The notes under the pieces were generated by a model, which worked only from the letters and a program-made list of their open reading frames with translations, was not told where the DNA came from and did no database searches. From Rhynchopus euleeides (taxonomy: Eukaryota; Euglenozoa; Diplonemea; Diplonemida; Diplonemidae), in assembly GCA_963210315.1 (NCBI GenBank), contig OY723259.1, positions 620,001 to 684,000 on the forward strand: a stretch of 64,000 nucleotides of DNA, read 5' to 3'. The translations under genes were made by a program, and so were the position numbers. Each line of letters begins with the position of its first letter. Positions within the stretch are counted from its first letter, which is position 1. Below are positions 44,261 through 54,043 of this stretch, one piece after another.

Positions 44261-45212
44261 ACTTGGAGGCCTGTTGGGAGAGGGAAGGGTGTGTGGGAGA
44301 GGTGTCTCCCGATACTTTGCACCCCCAATCCTGCGACGCTGGGGCTACAGATGCTGATCATTTGCCCCGGAGCTTCTCCTGGCAGATTCCTGGGACCTCG
44401 GGCACTGTATTCTCGAGAACGTTGAGCAGACTGTGTGAGCGGCATCTTGTCTGTGTGCTCCTGACAACAAAAGTTGTCCTCGGTGGGCTTCTGTGCCCTG
44501 ATTCTCGAGTGTGTCATGAAGTTGGGTGATATCTTCTGATGTGGGCCGTGAGGGTACTTCCTCGTGCATTTCCTGACTGAGCACCGCCAGGAAATGGACG
44601 TTCTGCCCTTCTTGCAGCCTTCCCCGCCCACAACAGCCACAGCTCACGATCTAGGCGACATTCCTGTGACAGGAAGGCCTGTTTGGTCAGAAACCAGCCA
44701 TTTTTCGGTTTTTGGGGCCGAAAATGCAAAAATTTCCAATTTTTTGGCATTTTTTTGGGTGAAAATTTTGGGTGAAAATTTTCACTTTTTGGCCGGGAAA
44801 AATTTACTATATTTTCCCGGCGATTTTTAGCAGGGATTTCAGCCATTTACTATATTTTCCCGCTGAAAATCACTATATTTCCCGCCCAATATAGAAAATT
44901 TCCCGCTCCCTGCAAAATTTAGCTGAAAACCAGCCGGGAAAAAAAATTTCCAGCCCGGTAATCAGGGCTGTTCCTAACTGGGGGGCTTGTTCCCCACTTT
45001 CAGGATTCTGAACTTTTTTTCTAAGAATTTTTGTAAGGGGAAAGAAAGTTTTTTTCTAAGAATTTTGTTAGGGGAATTTTTTTCTAAGGTTGTTTCGCAG
45101 AGGAAAAAACCTTTTCTAAGTTTTCCCCAGTCGACAGGGCGCGCACAAGGATGGAAGGGAAGTCTGTCCCACGTACCGTTCGCCTTGCTGGCCAACTGGA
45201 GAGCCAGACGTT
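44261..45212. other. Noncoding
   Basis: 44690-44960 holds repeated ACTATATTTTCCCGG words. 45000-45120 holds three TTTTTTTCTAAGAATTTT-type repeats, related in inverse to 50960-50990. No gene. Confidence 0.5.
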
Positions 45213-45261
45213 CACTACCGTGGCCTCCGGCGGCTGGGGGGCTCCGCCCCCCAGACCCCCC
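45213..45261 (+). repeat. Dispersed GC hairpin element, copy 3
   Basis: CACTACCGTGGCCTCCGGCG, TGGGGGGCTCCGCCCCCCA, AGACCCCCC. Confidence 0.9.
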
Positions 45262-45382
45262 TGTGGCGTACGTCTCGTACTCAAGTCCTTCGAATCCCAT
45301 CAAGTCGGGGTCCAACCACTCCAGTCGCCTCTGAGGACGCAGCCAACTCGCACAGAATCTGTACGCCCACACGAACAGATGT

Positions 45383-45432
45383 TCGCTACCGTGGCCTCCG
45401 GCGGCTGGGGGGCACCGCCCCCCAGACCCCCC
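45383..45432 (+). repeat. Dispersed GC hairpin element, copy 4
   Basis: Same as copy 3 but with GGCACCGCC in the loop, keeping the stem. Confidence 0.9.
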
Positions 45433-45924
45433 ATGTAGCGTGTGCCCGTCCATCTATCTCACTTCCCCGGGTACAGTGCAGCGTAGGAGGTCAGCGCCGC
45501 ATCCATGAAGCGCTTCTTCGAAGCCTGACTGACATCGGACAGGAGGTCGGGCTTCCCCACCTGGGAGGTACACTTGTGGGGTGAAACAGGAGGTACTCAG
45601 TAACCAAAAATCACCAAAAAATCGCCACGCGACGCCGCCATTCACCAACATTCACCAAAATTCGTCAGCTGATTGAGGGTGTGATATGAGGGTTCTATCC
45701 AACAAGGATGTCAAGGCGGCACTTTCAAAGTCCTGCCAAGGACAGCGCCACGTGGGTGTGTGCTTCTGATATATGTTATGTCATCATGTGAACCCTCCCC
45801 AGCGTGTGCCAACATCCCTGACACGCTCACGAAAAGCATGACACGGAGAAAACAGGTGCCGAAACAACCTGCCGAGCACACGGGTGGTGCCACGTTGATC
45901 CACGCAGCGATCTCCCATGACAGG
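45433..45924. other. Intergenic
   Basis: Short CACCAAAAATC-type repeats at 45605-45665; no gene supported. Confidence 0.4.
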
Positions 45925-46207
45925 AAGCCTTGTCGCCACGGCAGAGTCGCCGCAGACTGTGGGAGAGGTGTCGCCAGTCACCTTGAGGTTGCAGTGTGTC
46001 ATCAGGCTAAGACCCGTGCCCTCTTCACCTCCCCTGTTAGGTTGCTCCCATATCGTTGCCTGCTTTGGGGCCTGAAGGACATAGGGGTCCAGCAGGCACT
46101 TGAGCATCGCAAGGCATGTGGCTGTTTCAAACTCCTGGTGCAAGCACCCGTCATGGTCTGGGGAAGCCCTCCCAGGTAGTTTAACGTCTTGCCCAGGACA
46201 CCACCAC
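45925..46207 (-). repeat. Inverted duplication, arm A
   Basis: Reverse complement of 47688-47957 with few changes (GACGTTAAACTACCTGGGAG, GGCAACGATATGGGAGCAAC). Together with arm B (46210-47090 against 49520-50425) it makes a large imperfect inverted repeat. Confidence 0.88.
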
Positions 46208-46305
46208 CAAAAATCGTATTGCAATTTGGGTTAGCGTGCGGGCATCGCAGCCTGGCCCCGAAGGACCATACCGTGAGGAACCGGGCCCGCTATCCTACTT
46301 TTGCT

Positions 46306-47298
46306 CTACGTGACACCACACGGTTTCGCTCTCCTCCTCGTTGCGCTGTAAAGGAGGGGGGACACACACACACTGGAAGCCGGAGATTGCGCCTGCTGGT
46401 ACTGAGGCGCAATCGTCGCGACGACGCGTTGAAAAGAGCGCGGAATAGCCGCCGAACGAAAGATGGTGGGAGAGGGGATGCAGCGGGTGCGCTTCGGAAC
46501 CGCACGCAACACCTGCTTCCGGAGGAAACGAGAACGAGAAGGACGGACAGCACGAGTCTTGCGCTCCAAGAAGCGCAAGGCCTGTGAGGCCCGTGGGAAA
46601 GGGGAAGGCACGCCTGATTTAGCTGTGCTGATGATCGTGCGGGAGGAAGGAAAACCTGCTCTGTTGTTATGAAACGAGCATCGCTCCAGGGCAGATTCGT
46701 CTGCCTCCCGCATGTGCGCTACACGTTTCTGCGCGCGGGGAACCGAGGACTCAGAAGGGGAGGAAGGGGAGAAAGGAAGTCGACGCCCCACGCAAGGGCT
46801 CGGCGACGTGCACTCGGGGGAGAGCGTGTCGCTCCCCTGGTGAGACGGCGTTTCAGCCTGATAACCGGGAAGAGAGGGGGTTGCAGAGTCTAAAGGCACT
46901 AGGGGCTCCTGACATGGAGAGGGTGGTGGGGGTGACACAGTGTCTGATGGGGGGTTAAGCCGAGTGTCGGCGGGCTGAAAGCCCGGCGAGTCATCCACAA
47001 CAAGGGAGGGTGCAGGCGAGAGAGGAAGGGGGGCAGCAAGTTCTGATGGGGACATGATACTATCCTCGTCAGGCCGAGGGCTTGACGCTGAAACCGGTCC
47101 CCTGGTGAGACCCTTGACGCTGAAACCGCTCCCCTGGTGAGACGGCATTTCTGCCTGCCAGTCTGGAAGAGAGGGTGTTGCAGTGTCTAGAGGCATTAGG
47201 GGCTCCTGACATGGAGAGGGTGGTGGGGGTGACAGTGTCTGATGGGGGACTAAGCCGAGTGTCGGCGGGCTGAAAGCCCGGCGGGTCATCCACAACAA
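46306..47298 (-). pseudogene. Truncated inverted copy of the 47990-50329 gene
   Basis: Matches the C-terminal third of the 779-aa protein (VGRRLPFSPSSPSESSVPRA, FLERKTRAVRPSRSR, QSPASSVCVSP). It lacks the Cys/His and acidic N-terminal parts, and its upstream end is a scrambled repeat of SPAPSLVVDDSPGFQPADT units. It has no proper start, so it is probably not a gene in its own right. Confidence 0.75.
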
Positions 47299-47319
47299 GA
47301 GAGGGTGCAGGCGAGAGAG

Positions 47320-47490
47320 GAACCAAAATTCACCAAAATTTTAGGGCAAAATTTACCAGAATTCACCCGGAATTCACCAGAATTCACCAGGATGAATTCA
47401 AAAACTCACCAGAATTCACCAGAATTCACCAGGATGAAGTCAAAAATTCACCAGAATTCACCAGGAATTCTGGGTCATTCACCTAAAATA
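47320..47490. repeat. CACCAGAATTCAC short tandem repeats
   Basis: Many 10-13-bp units of CACCAGAATTCAC with variants; related words at 45640-45665. Noncoding. Confidence 0.8.
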
Positions 47491-47687
47491 TCCAAAAAGT
47501 TGGTGAATACCTCTTATTGATCCTGGCTCACACCTGATGAGGCGCACCAGGGGAGGTTGTAGTGTGTTAGCGCCGAAACACAGCAAGCACCGGGAGACCA
47601 CCACGTGGCGTCTGCATCTGACGAGCTTGCTCTGATTTTGCTTCAGGATTGTAGCATCCGGCGACACGTTGTCAATCATTACGATTT

Positions 47688-47957
47688 TTGGTTGTCCTGG
47701 GCAAGACGTTAAACTACCTGGGAGGGCTTCCCCAGACCATGACGGGTGCTTGCACCAGGAGTTTGAAACAGCCACTCATGCCTTGCGATGCTCAAGTGCC
47801 TGCTGGACCCCTATGTCCTTCAGGCCCCAAAGCAGGCAACGATATGGGAGCAACCTAACAGGGGAGGTGAAGAGGGCACGGGTCTTAGCCTGATGACACA
47901 CTGCAACCTCAAGGTGACTGGCGACACCTCTCCCACAGTCTGCGGCGACTCTGCCCT
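47688..47957 (+). repeat. Inverted duplication, arm A partner
   Basis: Direct counterpart of 45925-46207, ending about 30 bp before the start of the 779-aa gene. It may therefore include that gene's 5' flank. Confidence 0.88.
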
Positions 47958-47989
47958 CGGAGCGCTCGGCACGAACCTCCAACCCCGCG

Positions 47990-50329
47990 ATGGCCGAGCG
48001 TGGCAACCTCCTCTGGACGATGATGGGCTGCCTGAAGAGGCTATGCGACCAGCTAAGCCTTCCTACCCCGTGGCCTGCGCGACGCGAGGACCGGGTCGGC
48101 TCCCTCTGCTCGGTAGGCGCTGGAGAGGTCTGGGGCGGGATGACACCCCGGCCCGTGTTCGCAGGTGGCGCAGAGACGATCGCGGCGTTAGAGGCGAGTG
48201 CAGAACAGGCATGTGCGGCCGCAGGCGTCGATGCAGACGGCAATATCGTGAGGTGGGGAACAAACGTGTTCCCAGACTACACTGGGATCCCCCGGACCAC
48301 GCGAGCCTCACAATGGGATGGGCCACGCCCGCCCCCGCCGCGCAGCGCTATACCCGTACCAGTGCCGCGGTCGCTCGCGAGCACGTCTCTGGGCCCCCGG
48401 AAAGTGTGCAACGCGCATTCGAAACCGAAATGCGACGAGTGCGATAATGCCAAGCGGAATTACGCACTGACGATAGCTGCGTGTTGCCGCGTCCACCACC
48501 ACCACGCGGACGGCCTGAAGGTGATGTGTTGTGAGACACACCACATGACGCGATGCGGCACCTGCGCCAATGTGAAGACATGCTGCGCGGCCGGCCACCA
48601 TGGGCGCGCCCCCAGGGTCGACCAAGTTGCGAGCACGGATGACGACAGCAGCAGCTGCGAAGACGACTCTGACAGCGAGGGAGAGGAGGGCAGCTCTGGT
48701 GCCACTGAGCATGATGGAGACGACGCTGCAGATGCGGGCTCCACCAGCGAGGAAGTCCCTCCCTCGTCTGAGATGGATAGCGACACGACGGCTGCGGCTG
48801 CGGTGAAACGCACCGCCATCGTTCTGGACGCCTCCGACGAGGACTCGATGGGGCAGGATGCCGTGAAACGCACCGCCATTTGTTTAGATCACTCTGACGA
48901 GGGCCCGTCCCTCTGGGGGGCTGGGATAGTGTGTGTGCGACAGCCAGAGTGGGACATGTGTGCGTCTCTTCTTCTTCTTTGGCCGGGCGTGATTGAGCAT
49001 TTGGCTCTTTGCTGCCCCGACGATCAGCCCAGTGAGGGCGAGTTGGGTTCTTCTGCGGAGTCATCTGCGTTGACCCCACGCGAATTCCCTGGTTTTCTTT
49101 TCTCGCCTTCCCCTCGAATGAATACCCCTGCTTCCCCTACCCCGCGTAAGATGGGTGCAGAGCACGTTACGCTTGATGCGGATGAATCGTCGGGCTCCCA
49201 GCCTGATGATGCTCGTCTCGCTCCACCAGCAGATACAGCACCGCCTCCGGCGCCCTCTCCGGCTCCGGAGCTCGTGCTGCACACAGACCTGCTGGACGGG
49301 CTACAGACCCCGCAGTCGGGCTCGCCGCCCCTCCCAGAGAGCGCCACGCAACGGAGATCTCCGAGCCCTTGCGTGGGGCGCCGCCTTCCTTTCTCTCCCT
49401 CTCTCCCCTCTGAGTCCTCGGTACCCCGCGCGCAGAAGCGGGTAGCACCCATACAGGAGACAGGCGAATCTGCCCTGGGGCAACGCTCCTTTAACAACAG
49501 AAGAGTAGAACCTCAACCCCCCGTGTCCCCTGGTTCACCGATTTCAGCGTCAAGCCTTCGGCCTGACGAGGATAGTATCATGCCCCCATCAGAACTTGCT
49601 TCCCCCCTTCCTCTCTCGCCTGCACCTTCCCTTGTTGTGGATGACTCGCCGGGCTTTCAGCCCGTCGACACTCGGCTTAGTCCCCCATCAGACACTGTGT
49701 CACCCCCACCACCCTCTCCATGTCAGGAGCCCCTAGTGCCTTTAGACACTGCAACCCCCTCTCTTCCCGACTGGCAGGCAGAAACGCCGTCTCACCAGGG
49801 GGGCGACACGCTCTCCCACGAGTGCACGTCGCCGAGCCCTTACGTGGGGCGTCGACTTCCTTTCTCCCCTTCCTCCCCTTCTGAGTCCTCGGTTCCCCGC
49901 GCGCAGAAACGTGTAGCGCACATGCGGGAGGCAGACGAATCTGCCCTGGAGCGATGCTCGTTTCATAACAACAGAGCAGGTTTTCCTTCCTCCCGCACGA
50001 TCATCAGCACAGCTAGATCAGGCGTGCCTTCCCCTTTCCCACGGGCCTCACAGGCCTTGCGCTTCTTGGAGCGCAAGACACGTGCTGTCCGTCCTTCTCG
50101 TTCTCGTTTCCTCCAGAAGCAGGTGTTGCGTGCGGTTCCGAAGCGCACCCGCTGCATCCCCTCTCCCACCATCTTTCGTTCGGCGGCTATTCCGCGCTCT
50201 TTTCAACGCGTCGTCGCGAAGATTGCGCCTCAGTATCAGCAGGCGCAATCTCCGGCTTCCAGTGTGTGTGTGTCCCCCCTCCTTTACAGCGCAACGAGGA
50301 GGAGAGCGAAACCGTGTGGTGTCACGTAG
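47990..50329 (+). CDS. Cys/His-rich, Pro/Ser-rich protein with SIM-like repeats, 779 aa
   Basis: ATG 47990. Residues 140-204 are rich in Cys and His in paired patterns (KCDECDNAKR, VMCCETHH, RCGTCANVKTCC), suggesting a zinc-binding domain. Residues 215-265 are acidic. Two near-identical segments, AVKRTAIVLDASDE (271-284) and AVKRTAICLDHSDE (291-304), look like SUMO-interacting motifs (hydrophobic core followed by acidic/Ser). The rest is Pro/Ser-rich with an internal duplication of VGRRLPFSP..PSESSVPRA (two copies) and a basic C-terminal part (KRTRCIPSPTIFRS). No enzyme motif. A truncated inverted copy lies at 46306-47298. A nuclear regulatory protein, or an accessory protein of a mobile element, are both open. 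An upstream exon is possible. Confidence 0.6.
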   Translation: MAERGNLLWTMMGCLKRLCDQLSLPTPWPARREDRVGSLCSVGAGEVWGGMTPRPVFAGGAETIAALEASAEQACAAAGVDADGNIVRWGTNVFPDYTGIPRTTRASQWDGPRPPPPRSAIPVPVPRSLASTSLGPRKVCNAHSKPKCDECDNAKRNYALTIAACCRVHHHHADGLKVMCCETHHMTRCGTCANVKTCCAAGHHGRAPRVDQVASTDDDSSSCEDDSDSEGEEGSSGATEHDGDDAADAGSTSEEVPPSSEMDSDTTAAAAVKRTAIVLDASDEDSMGQDAVKRTAICLDHSDEGPSLWGAGIVCVRQPEWDMCASLLLLWPGVIEHLALCCPDDQPSEGELGSSAESSALTPREFPGFLFSPSPRMNTPASPTPRKMGAEHVTLDADESSGSQPDDARLAPPADTAPPPAPSPAPELVLHTDLLDGLQTPQSGSPPLPESATQRRSPSPCVGRRLPFSPSLPSESSVPRAQKRVAPIQETGESALGQRSFNNRRVEPQPPVSPGSPISASSLRPDEDSIMPPSELASPLPLSPAPSLVVDDSPGFQPVDTRLSPPSDTVSPPPPSPCQEPLVPLDTATPSLPDWQAETPSHQGGDTLSHECTSPSPYVGRRLPFSPSSPSESSVPRAQKRVAHMREADESALERCSFHNNRAGFPSSRTIISTARSGVPSPFPRASQALRFLERKTRAVRPSRSRFLQKQVLRAVPKRTRCIPSPTIFRSAAIPRSFQRVVAKIAPQYQQAQSPASSVCVSPLLYSATRRRAKPCGVT

Positions 50330-51072
50330 AGCAAGAGTAGGATAGCGGGCCCGGTTCCTCACGGTATGGTCCTTCGGGGCCAGGCTGCGATGCCAGCACG
50401 CTAACCCAAATTGCAATACGAATATTGGTGATTTTTGGTGTCTGAGGGTCTCCTGTTTCACCCCAACTTGCCGCGTTCGCGACATGCGTGACACGCGACA
50501 CGCTACCTGAAACGTGAGTGTGCCTTGCTAACACGGGCATTTCAACGGTCTGCCGACGACCGTTCCCCAAACCAGTAAACCAGCAGTTTTGGAAAATCGG
50601 AGAGATCACCCTACTGCGCTGAATATGGTGCGCACCACTGCTGGGCTTTCAGACCTGAAGGGGCCAGCAGGTGGGTGGCGTCGGGGAGTGGCAGCTTTGT
50701 AACTGTCCTCCAGCTGCTGGCATGTCCAGCCCTGCGAGAGTGCCAAGGTGTATTGAGTCCCTGCGGAGCACAACCCCCGATGAGAACGAATGCCAGATGA
50801 TCCTCATTCATTTTCGGCTGTATCGCGCATGAGGGGCACTCTCTGCCGCAAGCATCTCTGGGCATCACTCGAGAGCTGTCACATGATGACGCGGAGAGAA
50901 ATCAGAGAAAAAGTCCCGCCTGACGGGCACGCGCCTGGAAACTGGGGGGGCGAGCAAAAAATCCCTTGTAAAAATTCTTAGAAAAAACCTGGTTCCCCGA
51001 CCCAAAAAACCTGGAAAAAGGGCTCGTTCCCCGCCCAGGCCTGCCGGTAATAATATGACTGTACGATCCCGG
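50330..51072. other. Intergenic
   Basis: End of inverted arm B (to about 50425), then unremarkable sequence with no gene supported. Confidence 0.45.
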
Positions 51073-51118
51073 CTCCTCACAATTTTGGCTGAGGTTCTAT
51101 ATTACCGGGAATAAAAAA
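51073..51118 (+). repeat. Dispersed repeat R3, copy 2
   Basis: GCTCCTCACAATTTTGGC... TATATTACCGGGAATAAAA, the inverse counterpart of 44215-44260. Confidence 0.75.
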
Positions 51119-52010
51119 ATGAATGTTCGGCGGTTTTCCTGGCTCTGCTGATCTATTTGGTTCAGCACCCCCACCCCCCCCCCTCCGTTTAGGGAACCGC
51201 CCTCAGAGGGCAGCTGTTTCCCCAAAGGGTGCAGGGCCTAGCTTGCCGACTTGCCTGCAGCAACATACACCCATCCTATCCTAACAGAACACACCCGCCT
51301 TTGACAAAGCAAGCCTGGCCGAGGCACGTCACCAGACACGGAAAGAAGTGTTGACCGCACCCGGCCTCGGTGCAGGCTGGCATGCGTTGGTTGTTGGAAT
51401 AATAACAAGGACCTGAATAGCTGAACAGTGTTTCTGACGTCGACCAGAACTATCTGATCTTGTTTGTGCGCCAAATCGGCCATAACAAAAGCAAAACCCG
51501 TACACATTTTCGATTTATTATTGACACCCTGTCCAGCAACGATGGGAGTTCCGGACTACTTTTTGTTGAGCGCAGACAAAAAGTAGTCCGGAACGGAAGA
51601 ATCCCCTCCGCAGCCCCAGCTGCGGTGGTTGCCCTTGCTGCCCAAAGCGCTGGCCGCCACATCTAATTTACTTAGATGCTTGGCAGGATCCCATGCGGAG
51701 AGCAACTGCCGCGGGACTTGATACAGACCGAATCACCCCCCACCCCACCTCCCCCCAAAGAAGACCACATCTGACTGGGTAACGCATGCCTCAGTTCAGA
51801 AACGCACTTCCTCCCCCTTTTTTTTTTGCATGGCTGTTTGAGACTAGACAAAACTGAGAGAACTGATCTGCTGGCTGTTGAGCCACCTGCCCCAGCCGAA
51901 TCACCACGGGAGAACCTCGCTGGCCGCATAAACACCGGGGTGATTGGCGTGGCCCTCCACACAGCACATTAAACGTTAAAAGCTGCCTCGGCTCCCCAAA
52001 CCAACTCATG
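51119..52010. other. Intergenic with repeat fragment
   Basis: 51523-51600 repeats 39380-39442 and adds an inverted CAAAAAGTAGTCCGGAAC, making a local hairpin. GTTTGTGCGCCAAATC at about 51463 also occurs at about 25820. No gene. Confidence 0.5.
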
Positions 52011-52862
52011 TCAGTGCTCGAGCTCGAGGTAGCTCTCCTCGCGTGGCGTCTTCCGGACCTTGAATAGGGACACTGCCCCCACACACATCAGCACCAGGGA
52101 GGTCGCCACAACGACGGTGAATGGGATGACCTCAATGCGGAGCGAGGCTCGCATCGCATCGCCGCACCCCTGCGCCGTGTCGGGGCTGGGGCAGGCCGCG
52201 AGGCACTCCAGCGGGTTCCACTCACACCCCGCCTCGCTCGAGCTGCTGTTCGAACCACCGCCACCGTCCGGGCTGCCGCAGCAGGCGGCCCACCCGCTGC
52301 AGCTATGCTTATCCTGCACGCTGCAGACCGTCGCGACATCCCCACGCGCCACTAGGGCTTGCCACTCCGCATCCATCTGGTACCCCCGGTAGTCCAGCAC
52401 AACGACGGCAGCCGTCAGCCCCAGCACTCCCGTCGACAGGAGGCAGAGGACGATGAGGTAGGACAGCAGCAGCAGGGGCGCCCTCCGTGAGGTGACGTAG
52501 ATGCCCAGCAGGGAGAAGGCCACGAGGAGGGAGCCCATCACGATCGCGGCGTCTGCGAGGTGGTCGCAGCCAGCACACAGCCCGATGTGGACCACCCGCC
52601 ACTGCCGTGCGATGACACCCAGCACCACGGCGCCTGCTCCTGCCCCGAAGAAGACGAGGTGGATCGCAGTCAGGCCGCACACAGCCTCGAAGCAGCGGCG
52701 CCACAGCGGCACCACGGCATGGTTGGGGGATGACGGGCGGCCTCGTATGGGCGAAACCCCACTCCTCCTCACAAGCTCCACATCATTCGGCGCAGTGTTA
52801 AGACCGCCCCCTGCCCCAAGAGGCCCAGCTGAGGGGTTCGAGAGCAGGGTCTTCTCGCCCAT
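52011..52862 (-). CDS. Tetraspanin-family membrane protein, 283 aa
   Basis: From MGEKTLLSNPSAG there is a cytoplasmic tail, then four membrane helices at about 58-84, 101-124, 129-155 and 243-267. The large loop between helices 3 and 4 has the family CCG motif (Cys194-Cys195-Gly196) plus Cys180, 188, 213, 220, 224 and 233, enough for the usual disulphides, although it also has a Gly/Ser-rich insert. The C-terminal tail ends EESYLELEH, containing a YxxL-type endocytic signal. Tetraspanins organise membrane microdomains and traffic partner proteins. The frame continues upstream to 53537, but that part is Pro-rich and lacks support; the ATG at 52862 follows a C tract. Codon use fits the cyclase genes. 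Confidence 0.8.
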   Translation of the reverse strand: MGEKTLLSNPSAGPLGAGGGLNTAPNDVELVRRSGVSPIRGRPSSPNHAVVPLWRRCFEAVCGLTAIHLVFFGAGAGAVVLGVIARQWRVVHIGLCAGCDHLADAAIVMGSLLVAFSLLGIYVTSRRAPLLLLSYLIVLCLLSTGVLGLTAAVVVLDYRGYQMDAEWQALVARGDVATVCSVQDKHSCSGWAACCGSPDGGGGSNSSSSEAGCEWNPLECLAACPSPDTAQGCGDAMRASLRIEVIPFTVVVATSLVLMCVGAVSLFKVRKTPREESYLELEH

Positions 52863-53699
52863 GGGGGGGGGGGGTTGTGAGGGGCTTGGTGGTGGCTCTC
52901 TCTTTTGGTGGAGCTGGTGCAGAATGAGTGTATTCTTCCCGTTTGGGGAGAGACGGGTTGGGTGCAGGGGGCGGGGGGCTAAGTAGATACAATAAAGGTC
53001 CAGAGACTGAGAGAGCGTGTGACCTGGCACACGAGGGGGTGGGGGAGATGGCGGGTATGTGTGTGTGTTATATGCCGCTGTGGCTTGGGTGTGTCCTGCG
53101 GGGGGGATGGGGAGGTGTTGTGTCGTCAAAAGTGAATGCACTGCAATTCTATAATACCGTCGATGCGTCGGTTGTGTCAGCCTGGAGCGGACACCGAGAA
53201 GCGGATTTTGCCGCAAAAATCCGCAAAAAAATAAACGAGGGCCCGGCGATTCGGGACCCCCGACTACTGAATTCCTGGAGTCGGCAAAGGATTCTCCGGG
53301 TGGCAGGGCTTGTGGGCACGGGAGTCTCACTGGGTCGGCCGCACTCAGTGCAGGACACAGATCAGTCGGGGCTGGAAAGCCTCGCTGTTGGCTCTGGGAC
53401 TTCAATGACCTGTGGGCGGAGGACCATCTAAAAGCTGCACGAAACACCAGGACATGCCCAGCAGATAAAGAACAAACCCACCGAGAGACACCTGGCACGT
53501 AACACGTGACACAGGGCAGCTGTTCGAAGGAGCACACCTCACATGGGACTGGTCAACCACTGTGGAAAGCTGCATAACCACGAGCAGTATCGTGGCGTGC
53601 CAACGCGCAGGCACACTGATCATCCGTTCTCGCTTGAGACACATGGTGATGTGAGATCGCAATGATCATGACCCTGGAGGCAGGCGGCGCAAGCCTGTC
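52863..53699. other. Intergenic upstream of the tetraspanin gene
   Basis: Short palindrome GCGGATTTTGCCGCAAAAATCCGC split around 53202-53224; no further gene. Confidence 0.4.
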
Positions 53700-53825
53700 A
53701 AGGCCCCACAAGCCCGCGACGACGCTGTGTCACAGCCAGTGATGTCGTCAGCACCTCATCGAACACGTTTGTGAAGTCTGTAGCGTTGCTCTCCAGCAGA
53801 CCAAGCGACCCGCACACGTCCACAA
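53700..53825 (-). pseudogene. Fragment of an E-type cyclase gene
   Basis: Nearly identical to 57420-57530 of gene E (GAACACGTTTGTGAAGTCTG, TTGCTCTCCAGCAGACCAAG) and in the same orientation. It lies in the 3' flank of cyclase D with no open frame of its own. Confidence 0.85.
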
Positions 53826-54043
53826 CGGGGACTGCTCGCGGGCGTCTTTACACTCGTCAACGCCTCGCACGTTCACCACAAAGTCCCTCACTCAGGATTT
53901 GCGAACCAGGACAGCCTCACGGGATTCGTCGACATTAAAAAGGCAACGGGAACAGATAGAGAGAGTAGCCTACCATCTGGAAAGTGGCAGCCCTGGACTG
54001 AAACACTGGAATGGGACGGAAACAAAGAGTGCGGGGTGCAGCA

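Noticed and set aside
52863..53537. 225-residue N-terminal extension of the tetraspanin
   Set aside because: Pro-rich, repeat-like, and it would place a long unsupported tail before the first membrane helix.
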